A program made the translations under genes and the position numbers. From the NCBI GenBank assembly GCA_903904685.1, contig CAIVDS010000056.1, forward strand, positions 96,280 through 160,279: a stretch of 64,000 bases of DNA, in the 5' to 3' direction. The notes beneath the pieces are model-generated. The model saw nothing but the letters and a program-made list of their open reading frames with translations, was not told the origin of the DNA and ran no database searches. Origin of the DNA: an uncultured Verrucomicrobiota bacterium. GTDB lineage: Bacteria; Verrucomicrobiota; Verrucomicrobiia; Opitutales; Opitutaceae. How positions within the stretch are numbered: the stretch's first letter is position 1; each line of letters begins with the position of its first letter. Below are positions 20,359-29,272 of this stretch, piece by piece.

Positions 20359-21042
20359 ATGAAAATCCCGCGCACCTTTCTTTGGCTGCTCCTGCTTGGC
20401 TTGGCCCCGCTCCTTGGCGCGGCCGCCTCGTTCGAGGGACGTTTCAGCCTGCGCATCCAGGATAAAAATGGTACACGGCTCGTTTCGGGTGCGATGAAAG
20501 GAGACCTCATGCGCGTCGAGATACCGGTCGACGACGGAGGGAAGATCGTCTCGTTGGCCGACTTCGCGCATAACGAAGTTTCCGTGATTCTCCCGGGACA
20601 ATCTTTTTATGCCTCCATGCCGATCGAAGACGCGGTCACGAAAATCAGCGAAACTCGCATGAGTCTGGGCCAAACCGCCCTGCAAAAAACTGGGGGGACC
20701 GCGACCTTACTCGGTTATCCGTGCATCAAATACCTCTCGAAAGACAAGGACGGCGGCATCACCGAAATCTGGGCCGGCACGGACATCGGCTCTAAAAAAA
20801 CTTCCGCCGCGCTCCTGCCGTTGGCCCGCGGAACCGCCGAACGGGAGTTGCTCGCTCAAGGTGGTTTTCCGCTGCGGATCATCGGGAAAACCTCCGGAGG
20901 CGTCCCTCGCTTTCGCATGGACGTGGTTTCGATGGAAAAACAAACGTTGGCCGACAGCCTCTTTATCCTGCCCGCTAGTTATCTAAAACTCCCGATTGGC
21001 GGTCTGCTGAAAGGCGGCTTCGGACTGTTGGGCGGACACTGA
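20359..21042 (+). CDS. Secreted DUF4412-like protein
   Basis: 227 residues with signal peptide MKIPRTFLWLLLLGLAPLLGAAA. The body (FEGRFSLRIQDKNGTRLVSG, LGYPCIKYLSK, ITEIWAGTDIG, FRMDVVSMEKQTL) has the repeated beta-strand pattern of DUF4412 proteins, an envelope family of unknown function. The C-terminal tail is Gly-rich. It ends three bases before the convergent end of the next gene. Confidence 0.65.
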   Translation: MKIPRTFLWLLLLGLAPLLGAAASFEGRFSLRIQDKNGTRLVSGAMKGDLMRVEIPVDDGGKIVSLADFAHNEVSVILPGQSFYASMPIEDAVTKISETRMSLGQTALQKTGGTATLLGYPCIKYLSKDKDGGITEIWAGTDIGSKKTSAALLPLARGTAERELLAQGGFPLRIIGKTSGGVPRFRMDVVSMEKQTLADSLFILPASYLKLPIGGLLKGGFGLLGGH

Positions 21043-21045
21043 TTC

Positions 21046-21789
21046 TCACGGTTTTACCGTTGCGACGGGCCGTCCGAAAAACCCCGGCATGATCGACGGG
21101 TTGGCCTCGACAAATTCCAGCACGGTTTCATGCCGTAGCCGGCCCGCCGCTTTTTCGACGATGCGATGAGGCAGGATGATGCCGTTCATCGAGCTGAAAT
21201 CGCTGTAATAAGTTTCAACCGTTTCACTGACTCCGCCTCGCACTTTCGTGATATCGCGGCGAATGATAAAGTAGGTCTTGTTGTCCAAGTAAACGAACGA
21301 GGACTCCGTGAAATTTTGTGTGACCAACAGCTTGAATACTGGACGCCCATCGATCTCGGTCTTCCCCGCATAATCCAACGAGATGGTGCGTGATCCCATT
21401 GCCACCAATGGATCATCAAAATCAGCATCCGCACTGAACTCACGGGCCGCCTCGGCTCCCATCTCCACGACCTCGCCCGTCTTGGAGTCCAGCACCCAGG
21501 GAAGATTTACCCCGTCATAACCTTGAGTTAGCACTCGGCCAGCGGACGTCGTTTCGGTGCGAACGCGATTCGGCCGCTCCGCCCACATCACAAAACGCAG
21601 CTCTTTGCCTTGAATACGCGTGAATCCCGTGGCCCTCAACGCCTTCAACTCCTGCAACCGCCCCCTCCCGGCGATCGCCTCAACGTGAGTCCGCGCCAGA
21701 TCGGCCGCAAAGTCCGCCCGCACCAGACTGACGCCGGTCAACCCGCTCAGAACAAAAATCATAATCCAACAGGGGTTGACGGGATACAT
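21046..21789 (-). CDS. Secreted LolA-fold-like protein
   Basis: 247 residues with a signal peptide (IMIFVLSGLTGVSLVRA). The body has the strand pattern of the LolA/LolB-like lipoprotein-sorting fold: AIAGRGRLQELKALRATGF, DGVNLPWVLDSKTG, FVYLDNKTYFIIRRDI and DFSSMNGIILPHRIVEKAAG. Likely periplasmic with a lipid- or lipoprotein-related role (family-level inference). Convergent with the DUF4412-like gene. Confidence 0.7.
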   Translation of the reverse strand: MYPVNPCWIMIFVLSGLTGVSLVRADFAADLARTHVEAIAGRGRLQELKALRATGFTRIQGKELRFVMWAERPNRVRTETTSAGRVLTQGYDGVNLPWVLDSKTGEVVEMGAEAAREFSADADFDDPLVAMGSRTISLDYAGKTEIDGRPVFKLLVTQNFTESSFVYLDNKTYFIIRRDITKVRGGVSETVETYYSDFSSMNGIILPHRIVEKAAGRLRHETVLEFVEANPSIMPGFFGRPVATVKP

Positions 21790-22091
21790 TGTTCGAACCG
21801 CTCAAAGAGTTAGTCCGAACGGTGAGATGAGATTGGGGATGGGTTGTGGTTTGTCGATCTAAGGTGGAAGGAGGCCGTAGGCCGACCGGAGCCGGAGATC
21901 GGGAGCGTTGCGGAGTCGTTCACGGGACTATAGTAGCCAAACTCACTGTGGAGCGCCGTGTTTCAAGACAGCCAGTTACCATTGACGCTGTGTTTTCGTG
22001 CGATGAGACACAGGAAGCACACATGGGGAACATACCCCTAGGCTTTGGGTTTGCCATGAGGGTAATGGCATTCAACCTCTGTCGTGTAACT
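21790..22091. other. Intergenic region upstream of the receiver pair
   Basis: About 300 bases. The frame of the first receiver runs back through it, but without family similarity and with low-complexity coding. A GC-rich patch (GGAGGCCGTAGGCCGACC, 21872 onward) can form short hairpins. I see no recognised RNA gene. It must hold the promoter of the receiver pair. Confidence 0.4.
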
Positions 22092-22526
22092 ATGAGTGCC
22101 GTTGTGGATTCCCTTCCCGCATCTTCTGCGGTTTCCCGTGATGCAGTCTTGGTCGTCGATGACGAACGTCCGCTTCTGGCCGTTTTCGCGGAGGCGCTGG
22201 CGACGCGGTTTGATGTCACCACGGCGACGTCGGCCCGCGAGGCGGAATTTATTCTGCGCAAGAAGGCGTTCAAGGTGGTGGTGGCCGATCATCTGATGCC
22301 GGGAGGCAATGGCATGAGCTTCCTTGTGCGGGCACGGGAAGAATTCCCCCATATGCAACGCATTCTTGTGACCGGTTACATGAAGCCCGAGATGCTTTTG
22401 CGCAGTGTAAACGAGGCGGCGCTTTTCCGCTATCTGCTCAAGCCGGTTTCCGTTCTGGATTTGGTCAACACGGTCCAGGAGGCAACAAAGCTCCACGATC
22501 TTTCCGTGACGACGGAGGGCGTATGA
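22092..22526 (+). CDS. Receiver-only response regulator, first of tandem pair
   Basis: 144 residues from ATG 22092 (MSAVVDSLPASS). One CheY-like receiver domain is visible: acidic pair VLVVDDERPLL, phospho-acceptor Asp in VVVADHLMPGGNGMSFL, Thr in RILVTGYMKPE, and Lys in YLLKPVSVLDLV. No output domain is present. The stop overlaps the start of a second receiver gene (ATGA). No histidine kinase lies nearby, so the partner is unknown. Confidence 0.88.
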   Translation: MSAVVDSLPASSAVSRDAVLVVDDERPLLAVFAEALATRFDVTTATSAREAEFILRKKAFKVVVADHLMPGGNGMSFLVRAREEFPHMQRILVTGYMKPEMLLRSVNEAALFRYLLKPVSVLDLVNTVQEATKLHDLSVTTEGV

Positions 22527-22918
22527 CAGACGATACTTCAACGGTGCCTCCCGCCAAGCCGGCGGTTTTGATCGTCGATGACGAGCTTTCGCTGCTCAAC
22601 GTCATCAGCGAATCGCTGGCCGAAGAATTTGAGATCGTGACCACGGCCTCGGCCAGGGAGGCGGAAAAGGCTATGTCGAGTCGCTCTTTTGACGTCGTCG
22701 TGTGCGATCATTTGATGCCTGGAGGAGCTGGCTTGGATTTTCTCGTCTGCGCGATGGAGCGCTGGCCCACGACGCGGCGCATCATGTTCACGGGTTATAT
22801 CAACCCAGAGTTGCTTTCTCGCAGTGTGGCTATCGCCGATCTTTCGGCCTGCCTGATAAAGCCTGTGCGGTCAGCCGAGTTGGCTCGAGCCATTCGAACG
22901 GCTTTGCAAAAAAAGTGA
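22523..22918 (+). CDS. Receiver-only response regulator, second of tandem pair
   Basis: 131 residues. It shares with its upstream neighbour the blocks VLIVDDELSLLNVISESLAEEF, TTASAREAE, VVVCDHLMPGGAGLDFL, FTGYINPELLSRSV and LIKPVRSAELA, so the two arose by tandem duplication. All phosphorylation residues (D, D, T, K) are present. It ends 25 bases before the convergent uvrA end. Confidence 0.88.
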   Translation: MTDDTSTVPPAKPAVLIVDDELSLLNVISESLAEEFEIVTTASAREAEKAMSSRSFDVVVCDHLMPGGAGLDFLVCAMERWPTTRRIMFTGYINPELLSRSVAIADLSACLIKPVRSAELARAIRTALQKK

Positions 22919-22943
22919 TCCGGGCGGCGAATGGGCACCCGCG

Positions 22944-25900
22944 CTACGATTTGATTTTAGCGCGAAGATAAGGGGCCGTCGGACTGGATTTTGTTTTGAG
23001 CAGGCCGGCGAGCGGGCCTTGATACAGCAACTCTCCGCCGCCAGGGCCGCCATCGGGGCCGAGTTCAACGATGTAGTCCGCCTCCGCGAGCAAATCGAGG
23101 TGATGCTCGATAACAACGACGGTGTGGCCTTGATCGACAAGCGAGTGCAGAACCTTGATGAGCTTTTCGCAGTCGCTCAGGTGCAGGCCGATGGTGGGCT
23201 CTTCGAGGAGATAGAGGTTTTTCACCGCGACGCCGCGTGAGCGCTCCTTGTAGGAGGCGAGGCCGTGGGCAAGTTCGGTGACAAGCTTGAGGCGCTGGGC
23301 CTCGCCGCCGGAGAGCGTGGGCGATGACTGGCCGAGCGTGAGGTAGCCGAGTCCGCAATCGACCATGAGCTGGCAGACTTGCGAGAGCTGCGAATGGAAA
23401 TCGAAGAAGGTGGCGGCTTCCTCGAAGGTGAGCTGAAGGACCTGCCCTATGGTTTTGCCCTTCCACGTGATGTCGGCGAGTTCGGAGCCGTAGCGCGTGC
23501 CGCGGCAGTCGTCGCACGGCAGATAGGTGTCGGGCATGAAAGCCATCTCGAGCTTGATGCGCCCTCCGCCGGAGCAGGTTTCGCAGCGTCCGCCGGCGGT
23601 GTTGAACGAGAAGCGGCCGGCGGTGTAGCCGCGCATCTTGGACTCGGGCAGAGAGGCGAAGAACTGGCGGACGAGATCGAAGATGCCGAGATAGGTCGCG
23701 GGTGTGGAGCGCGGGGTTTTGCCGATGGGCGACTGATCCACCTCAATGACGGATTTGAAGGCGTGCGCGTTGAGGAGTTTGCCAAAGGGCGGCGGCGCGT
23801 CGGGAGTGTCGGGCGCGAAGCAGGCGGCCTTGACGAAGTCGCGACCTGTGACGCGGGATTTTTTATGTTTGATCGCGTGGCTTACGGCGGGATGCAACAG
23901 GTCGCGGAACAGCGTGGATTTGCCCGCGCCGCTGGGGCCGGCGGCCATGATCAGGCGGCCAAGCGGAAGATGCAGGTCGAAGCCCTGGAGATTGCGGAGC
24001 CGTGCGCCAGTGAGGGTAAGCCAGGCGGAGGGGTTCTTTGTGGCGGCAGGGATGTCGCGGTAGACTCCGCGCAGGGGATGGGCGATGCCATTGGCCAGAA
24101 AAAGTCCGGTGAGGGATTTGGCGTTGTGCTTGATTTCGGCGGGCGTGCAGTGGGCGAGGAGTTCTCCTCCGTGGGTGCCGGCGGCGGGGCCAAGGTCGAT
24201 GATGGAGTCGGCACGGCTCATGAGTTCCTCGTCATGCTCGACGACGAGGAGGGTGTTTCCCTTGTCGCGCAGGGCGAGGAGCGTGTCGATCAACCGGTCG
24301 TTGTCGCGGGCGTGCAGACCGATGGACGGTTCGTCGAGGACGTAGAGCACGCCGGCCAGGTTGGTGCCGAGCTGGGCGGCGAGGCGTATGCGCTGGGATT
24401 CACCTCCGGAAAGCGTGTCGGTGGGACGCTCGAGCGAGAGGTAGCCGAGGCCAACGTGGTCGAGGAACTTCAGGCGCTCCTCTATCTGAGGAACGATGTC
24501 ACGGGTGATGAGCCGCCCGCGTTCGTCGAGATCAAGGGCGTGCAGACGGGCGATGAGTTGCTCGGGCGTCGAGCGGAGCAACTCGGGGAGGGACAGCGGG
24601 GCGAGTCGGCCTTTGAGGTGGAGTTTTACGGCGCGGGCGATGCGGTTGAGGCGGTCGCCGCGGCATTCGGGGCAGGGCGTGCCGGCGTCGGAAACGTCGT
24701 CCCCTGACTCGATGCCGAAGGCGCGCAGGCGAACGGCGGGGTCGTCCGAGTCCTCGTCGTCGGGCTCCAGCATCCACGGGAAAACGCGACCGTGGCCGCG
24801 GCAGGACGGACACCAGCCGCGCAGGGAATTGTGGGAAAACTGTTTTGGATCGAGTTCGGGAAAGGACTCTCCGGTTTCGATATCGGTGCGCGTGGTGGAG
24901 AACCAGGAGAGAACGTCACCGTTGGGGAGGGCAATGAAGCAGGAGCCTTTCCCGAGGCGGAGAGCGGCTTCGAGAGCGGCGGAAGACTTGGCGTCGTCTT
25001 TCAGGTCGGCGAGCACGACTTCGATGTCGTGCTCGGAGTAGCGGTCGAGTTTTTGAAACGTATCGACGCGCAGAAGTTTTCCATTGGCGCGCATCAGTCC
25101 GTAGCCGTGTTCCTCGATCCAGGTGGCGATGGGTTGATGGTGGCCCTTGCGCCCGCGAATGAGCGGGGCGCAGAGGTAAAGATGTTTCGCTTTTTTGGCT
25201 TTCGGAGAGGCGAGGACTTTCGCGAGGAGTTTCTTGAGCTGGCCGGGCGTAAGCGGCTGCACCGGCTTGCCGGTGTCGGGGTGGTGCTGGACGCCGAGAC
25301 GGGCGTAGAGGAGGCGCAGGTATTGGGCGACCTCGGTGATGGTGGCGACGGTGGACTTGCGGGAGCCGCGGGTGATGCGCTGCTCGATGGCGACGGTGGG
25401 CGGGATGCCGGTGAGGCGGTCGATGGCGGGGCGGGGCATCTGCTCGACGAACTGGCGCGCGTAGGGAGACATCGACTCCATGAAACGGCGCTGGCCCTCG
25501 GCGAAGACGATGTCGAAGGCGAGGGTTGACTTGCCCGAGCCGGACACGCCGGTGACGACGGTCAACTGGCGATGCGCGATGGAGAGCGAGAGGTTTTTGA
25601 GGTTGTTCTCGCGGGCGCCGGTGAGGACCAGTTGAGAGTTGAGAGCCGAGAGTTGAGAGATCGGAGCGGAGCGGTAGGGCGCGGGGTCTTCGGCGGCCAT
25701 CAACGTGGTGGCGTCTTCGGCGAGCGCGTTACGCAGGAATGGGGAGGTGGCGGTGATGGCACGGGCTACGGTTTCGGGCGGACCTTCGGCGACGATTTTT
25801 CCGCCGCCGGAACCGGCTTCGGGGCCGACTTCGACGAGCCAGTCGGCGGATTTGAGGACGTCGAGGTTGTGTTCGATGACGACGACACTGTGCCCGTGTT

Positions 25901-28613
25901 CGACGAGCGTCTGAAGGACCGCGATGAGGCGTTTAACGTCGTGGCGATGCAGGCCGGTCGTGGGTTCATCCAGAAGCAGCAGGGCTCCTGATGGAATTCG
26001 AGGTTTGAGATTTGGGATGCAGGATTTTCCGGAATCGGAAGTGAATGAGGCCAGATATTTGACGAGCTTGAGGCGCTGGGATTCGCCACCGCTCAAGGTG
26101 TTGAGCGGTTGGCCGAGCGTGAGGTAGCCGAGGCCGACCGACTCAAGGCTGGCGAGGCGGCTTTGAATCGACGCGTAACCGGCGAAAAGCGGGAGGGCGT
26201 CGTTGACGCTGGTGTCGAGGAGATCGGCGACGGAACGGCCGTGCCACTGGATGGCGAGGACCTCGGGCTTGAAGCGGCGGCCTTCGCAGACGGGACAGGG
26301 AACGAAAACGTCGGAGAGGAACTGCATTTCCACGCGCTCGTAGCCGAGACCAAGGCAGTGATCGCAACGACCGTCGCCGCTGTTGAAAGAGAAGCTCGAC
26401 GGGCCGAAGCCTTGTTCGCGGGCGGTGTCGGTCTTTGCGTAGAGTTCGCGGATGAGCTCCCATGCCTCGGTGTAGAGAGCGGCGTTTGATCGTGGGGTTC
26501 GGGAAAGCGGCGACTGGTCCACCAAGACGATCTCGGAAAACACTTGGTCGCCAGAAATGGATTCGATGACGGCGGGGTCGTCGGTCAGCTGGAGGCGCTT
26601 GGAGAGGAGTCCCTGGTGGATGACGTTGTCGAGCAGCGTGGATTTGCCGGAGCCGGAGACGCCGGAAATGCAGACGAGGCGCTGGAGAGGAAGCCGAAAC
26701 GTGAGGCGATCGAGGTTATGCTTGGTGGCATTCTTAAACCTGAGCCACGGGGTGCGCGCATCGACGGGACGCCGGTCATGCGGCGCCCCGATGGTTTCCC
26801 GTCCGGAAAGATAGGCGCCGGTGATGCTAACGGGCGAAGCCAGCAGGCCGCCCAAGGAGCCTTGGAAAACGATGTTGCCGCCGCGGCTGCCGGGTTCGGG
26901 GCCGACCTCGATGACATGGTCGGCGGCGCGGACCATGGCCTCGTCGTGCTCGACCACGACGACGGTGTTGCCGGTGTCGGTGAGCGTGCGGATGATGGCG
27001 ATCAGCCGGTCTATGTCGCGCGGATGCAGGCCCACGCTGGGCTCGTCGAGGATGAAAAGCGTGTCGACGAGCGAGGTGCCGAGGCAGGAGGTGAGATTGA
27101 CGCGTTGGACCTCACCGCCGGAAAGCGTCTTCGACGAGCGGTCGAGCGTGAGGTAGCCAAGGCCGACCTGTTCGAGGTAGCGCAGACGGGTGAGGATGGA
27201 GTCGTGGGCGAGTTCCGACTGGTGGTCGCCGAATGCGGGGCGATGTCCGCCGATCTTGGCGAGGAGATTAACGACCGGCAGTTGGTAGAGTTCGGGCAGC
27301 GTGAGTCCCTGCCACTTCCAGCACAGCGACTCTGGTTGCAGGCGCGTGCCATGGCAGGCGGGGCAGGGATTGTAAGAACGGTAGCGCGAGAGGAAGACGC
27401 GCACGTGCATCTTGTAGGTGTTTTTCTCCAACCACCGAAAAAATCCCTTAACGCCATACCACGCCTTGGGCCATTCGAGTCCGTTTTCGCCGTAGCCGGG
27501 TTCGCCATCAATGACGAAGGCGCGTTGCTCGGCCGTGAGCGAGGCGAAGGGAACGTTGACGGGGATTTTTTTCTTTCGCGCGATGGAGCGGAGATCGTCC
27601 TTGGACGCGCTGTAGACTTCGCCTTCCCAGCATTTGATGGCGCCGTCGTCGATGGAGAGAGTCTGGTCGGGAATCGCCAGACGGTAGTCGATCTCGATGA
27701 TGCGGCCGAAGCCGCGGCATTGTGGACAGGCGCCGAGAGGGGAATTGAACGAGAATAGCGCGGGCGAAGCGGCGCGAAACATGCGGCCGGTTTCAGGGGA
27801 ATGAAGTCCGCGCGAATAATGGCCGAGCGGAGCGAGCGTGTCGGCGGCGAACACATGAATCTGCCCCTGACCGAAATGAAGCGCGGCCTCGGTAGCCTCG
27901 ATGAAGCGGGATTTTTGCGAGGGCGAGGTGTCGATGCGGTCTTGCGCGACAAAGAGGTGGGCAACCGAAGCGAGAGGGGATGCGTTGGCCAGCAAGTCGT
28001 CGATGCGGGCGACGGAGAGCTTGTGACCGGCGGGGACGAGGACGCGGACGTAGGACTGGCCCTTGAGATTGGCGAGAATTTCGGGCCAGGTGAGCTTTTC
28101 TGGTTTGGAGACTTTGAAGGTGACGATTACCTGGACGTCGGGGAAGGTTGCGTGGGTTTTCTCCCAGACAGATTGCGGGGTGTCGTCCTCGACGGGTTTA
28201 CCGGTGGCGGGATCGAAACAGGTGGCAACGTGGCTGAACCAGACTTTGAAAAAATCGGTGAGCTCGGTCATCGTGCCCACAGTGGACCGCGAGGTCTTGA
28301 CCGTGTTGGTCTGCTCGATAGCGATGGACGGGCGGATGTTCTCGATGGAGTCGACGGCGGGTTTGTCGAGAAGGTCGAGAAACTGGCGGGTGTAGGCGCT
28401 GAACGTCTCAACGTAGCGGCGCTGGCCCTCAGCATGCAAGGTGTCGAAGACGAGCGAGCTTTTGCCCGCGCCGGAAAGTCCGGTGACGACGATGTAGCGG
28501 CCGATCGGGAGATCGAGGTCGAAGCCCTTGAGGTTGTTCTGACGCACACCGCGCAGGCGGATGCATTCGGGCTTGGCGGGAGAGGGAGATAAAGCGGGGA
28601 CCACGGCACACAC
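22944..28613 (-). CDS. uvrA: Giant excinuclease UvrA with four ABC ATPase modules
   Basis: About 1889 residues from a GTG at 28613; a TTG at 28691 would add 26 residues with no family similarity. Standard UvrA has about 940 residues, so this is a head-to-tail double UvrA. Four Walker A motifs are present: GLSGAGKSS, GVSGSGKST, GVSGSGKST, GPSGAGKST. Four signatures follow: LSGGEVQR, LSGGESQR, LSGGESQR, LSGGEAQR. Zinc-type Cys pairs accompany the modules (CPACHGTRL, CDHCLGLG, CPECRGDRL, CETCSGGG). Walker B is LDEPS/T in the first three modules but LLEEPT in the fourth. It should recognise DNA damage for nucleotide excision repair; whether it is the cell's only UvrA is not shown here. Confidence 0.94.
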   Translation of the reverse strand: MCAVVPALSPSPAKPECIRLRGVRQNNLKGFDLDLPIGRYIVVTGLSGAGKSSLVFDTLHAEGQRRYVETFSAYTRQFLDLLDKPAVDSIENIRPSIAIEQTNTVKTSRSTVGTMTELTDFFKVWFSHVATCFDPATGKPVEDDTPQSVWEKTHATFPDVQVIVTFKVSKPEKLTWPEILANLKGQSYVRVLVPAGHKLSVARIDDLLANASPLASVAHLFVAQDRIDTSPSQKSRFIEATEAALHFGQGQIHVFAADTLAPLGHYSRGLHSPETGRMFRAASPALFSFNSPLGACPQCRGFGRIIEIDYRLAIPDQTLSIDDGAIKCWEGEVYSASKDDLRSIARKKKIPVNVPFASLTAEQRAFVIDGEPGYGENGLEWPKAWYGVKGFFRWLEKNTYKMHVRVFLSRYRSYNPCPACHGTRLQPESLCWKWQGLTLPELYQLPVVNLLAKIGGHRPAFGDHQSELAHDSILTRLRYLEQVGLGYLTLDRSSKTLSGGEVQRVNLTSCLGTSLVDTLFILDEPSVGLHPRDIDRLIAIIRTLTDTGNTVVVVEHDEAMVRAADHVIEVGPEPGSRGGNIVFQGSLGGLLASPVSITGAYLSGRETIGAPHDRRPVDARTPWLRFKNATKHNLDRLTFRLPLQRLVCISGVSGSGKSTLLDNVIHQGLLSKRLQLTDDPAVIESISGDQVFSEIVLVDQSPLSRTPRSNAALYTEAWELIRELYAKTDTAREQGFGPSSFSFNSGDGRCDHCLGLGYERVEMQFLSDVFVPCPVCEGRRFKPEVLAIQWHGRSVADLLDTSVNDALPLFAGYASIQSRLASLESVGLGYLTLGQPLNTLSGGESQRLKLVKYLASFTSDSGKSCIPNLKPRIPSGALLLLDEPTTGLHRHDVKRLIAVLQTLVEHGHSVVVIEHNLDVLKSADWLVEVGPEAGSGGGKIVAEGPPETVARAITATSPFLRNALAEDATTLMAAEDPAPYRSAPISQLSALNSQLVLTGARENNLKNLSLSIAHRQLTVVTGVSGSGKSTLAFDIVFAEGQRRFMESMSPYARQFVEQMPRPAIDRLTGIPPTVAIEQRITRGSRKSTVATITEVAQYLRLLYARLGVQHHPDTGKPVQPLTPGQLKKLLAKVLASPKAKKAKHLYLCAPLIRGRKGHHQPIATWIEEHGYGLMRANGKLLRVDTFQKLDRYSEHDIEVVLADLKDDAKSSAALEAALRLGKGSCFIALPNGDVLSWFSTTRTDIETGESFPELDPKQFSHNSLRGWCPSCRGHGRVFPWMLEPDDEDSDDPAVRLRAFGIESGDDVSDAGTPCPECRGDRLNRIARAVKLHLKGRLAPLSLPELLRSTPEQLIARLHALDLDERGRLITRDIVPQIEERLKFLDHVGLGYLSLERPTDTLSGGESQRIRLAAQLGTNLAGVLYVLDEPSIGLHARDNDRLIDTLLALRDKGNTLLVVEHDEELMSRADSIIDLGPAAGTHGGELLAHCTPAEIKHNAKSLTGLFLANGIAHPLRGVYRDIPAATKNPSAWLTLTGARLRNLQGFDLHLPLGRLIMAAGPSGAGKSTLFRDLLHPAVSHAIKHKKSRVTGRDFVKAACFAPDTPDAPPPFGKLLNAHAFKSVIEVDQSPIGKTPRSTPATYLGIFDLVRQFFASLPESKMRGYTAGRFSFNTAGGRCETCSGGGRIKLEMAFMPDTYLPCDDCRGTRYGSELADITWKGKTIGQVLQLTFEEAATFFDFHSQLSQVCQLMVDCGLGYLTLGQSSPTLSGGEAQRLKLVTELAHGLASYKERSRGVAVKNLYLLEEPTIGLHLSDCEKLIKVLHSLVDQGHTVVVIEHHLDLLAEADYIVELGPDGGPGGGELLYQGPLAGLLKTKSSPTAPYLRAKIKS

Positions 28614-28749
28614 CGATGGACAGGGCTTGGCGGAAAGCAACCGAGAGGTGAAGAAGCTGAACGGCGGATCAGGAACAGATGCTTTAGGCAATTTTGCCTT
28701 CAGTTGAGATTTTCGTTGCCGACCGGTGGCACGGACTGAAAGTGAGTTG

Positions 28750-29169
28750 ATGAATCATCCCTTCATTCAACTCTTGGCGCGCTGGTTGGTGCTGGCGCTT
28801 GGCGTGACCATTGCCACCAAGTTGATCACGGGCATCCACTGCGATGATATGAACACGCTGATCGTGGTTGTGCTGCTGTTGAGTCTGTTCAACGCCGTAC
28901 TGAAGCCGATTCTCGTGCTGTTCACCCTGCCGTTCATTCTACTTTCGTTGGGATTGGGCATGCTGGTGATCAATGCATTCCTGTTCATGCTGGTAGGGCG
29001 GATAGTGGAAGGGTTTCATGTTGCCGGGTTTTGGCCGGCTTTGGGTGGGGCGCTGATTGTGAGTGTCACGAATATGATCGTCAGCAGGCTCATCGGCACA
29101 AAACCGCCGCGTCCTCCGGGAGGGCGACCGTCTCAGCCTGCCAAACGCGACGACGTGATTGATATCTGA
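28750..29169 (+). CDS. Small four-helix membrane protein (phage-holin-family annotation)
   Basis: 139 residues from ATG 28750. Four hydrophobic segments are visible: LLARWLVLALGVTIATKLI, LIVVVLLLSLFNAVLKPILVL, LSLGLGMLVINAFLFMLV and FWPALGGALIVSVTNMIVS. The tail is short, proline-rich and basic. The pattern NAVLKPIL...LGLGML is that of the chromosomal family often labelled phage holin family 4. There is no phage context. Function unknown. Confidence 0.8.
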   Translation: MNHPFIQLLARWLVLALGVTIATKLITGIHCDDMNTLIVVVLLLSLFNAVLKPILVLFTLPFILLSLGLGMLVINAFLFMLVGRIVEGFHVAGFWPALGGALIVSVTNMIVSRLIGTKPPRPPGGRPSQPAKRDDVIDI

Positions 29170-29272
29170 GGAGGGGTTCTGTTCGTCGGGTCGGTTGGCT
29201 GTTTTCAATTTGACCGTGTCGACCAGCCTCACACGGTTGCGGTTTCGTTCAAATTCACACACTGTTTCCTTC

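Noticed and set aside
23379-28592. Several plus-strand frames of 260-440 residues inside the uvrA region
   Set aside because: They are antisense to UvrA modules and contain only mirrored low-complexity sequence.
28750-29169. Prophage holin
   Set aside because: The family name suggests phage, but there is no lysin, phage gene or attachment site nearby; it is a chromosomal membrane protein.
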